Assembly (NCBI RefSeq): GCF_902459585.1
Contig: NZ_CABPSC010000004.1
Coordinates: forward strand, 124,001-188,000
Source of the DNA: Pandoraea nosoerga
GTDB taxonomy: Bacteria > Pseudomonadota > Gammaproteobacteria > Burkholderiales > Burkholderiaceae
Direction: 5' to 3'
DNA length: 64,000 nucleotides
How positions within the stretch are numbered: the stretch's first letter is position 1; the number at the start of each line of letters is the position of its first letter. Shown piece by piece: positions 63,980 through 64,000 of this stretch. The translations under genes were made by a program, and so were the position numbers. The notes beneath the pieces were generated by a model. The model saw only the letters and a list, made by a program, of their open reading frames with translations, made no database searches and was not told where the DNA came from.

Positions 63980-64000
63980 ACGTCCCGCCATGCTCGACAC

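Overview
The window is a GC-rich chromosomal segment of a betaproteobacterium. Gene content points to the Burkholderiaceae and fits Pandoraea or a close relative: an isc operon of the order iscR-iscS-iscU-iscA-(DUF3565)-hscB-hscA-fdx-iscX, an intracellular PHA depolymerase whose nucleophile is a cysteine, separate parE and parC, an rsxB-nth pair, and DUF1841, DUF2322 and DUF2917 genes. This placement is inferred from family content; there is no rRNA gene to confirm it. I see no tRNA, rRNA, CRISPR array, prophage or insertion sequence. Nearly everything is conserved chromosomal backbone.

Layout. At 1-3.7 kb a truncated aconitase/isopropylmalate-dehydratase-like gene is followed by two class III CoA transferases, a probable catabolic cluster for a carboxylic acid. 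At 3.7-9 kb come a lipoprotein gene, SOS-controlled dinB, an MgtC-like gene, another lipoprotein gene and photolyase. At 9.3-14.4 kb are a urea transporter, glnS and small membrane or unknown proteins. At 14.4-23.9 kb are elaA, the ABC-F ATPase gene uup, and parE and parC with a DUF4399 gene and a lytic transglycosylase gene between them. At 24-30.3 kb are a LysR/MFS divergent pair and a leftward set (VOC protein, EamA transporter, aminotransferase, RidA). At 30.6-32.8 kb a DUF2917 gene and a MocR-type regulator diverge around repeated operator-like sites. At 33-37.3 kb are heat-shock htpG, ubiC, a DNA glycosylase gene and a spermidine-synthase-like gene. At 37.4-42.9 kb are DUF2322, benE, a vWA/MoxR pair, two small cytochromes c and DUF1841. 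At 43-50 kb are EamA, rutE-like, nth, rsxB, a TetR regulator, phaZ and tyrB. At 50-55.4 kb are uvrB, a low-molecular-weight phosphatase gene and a membrane protein of the so-called site-specific recombinase family. At 55.4-61.7 kb lies the complete isc operon. The end holds a glycine-zipper protein gene and a glycosyltransferase-87 gene split by an in-frame stop.

DNA repair and topology genes are numerous: dinB, phrB, a deoxyinosine-type glycosylase gene, nth, uvrB, parE and parC. Regulatory DNA is readable in several places: a LexA box at dinB, a sigma-32-type promoter at htpG, IscR boxes at iscR, three direct repeats at the MocR gene, an OxyR-like dyad upstream of phaZ, and paired DnaA-box-like 9-mers before parE. 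Intergenic regions repeatedly carry short tandem repeats of 10-15 bp. I did not find a clearly new multi-gene system. The best leads are the regulatory sites, the terminator inside the isc operon, the longer cluster loop of IscR, and the first three-gene cluster.
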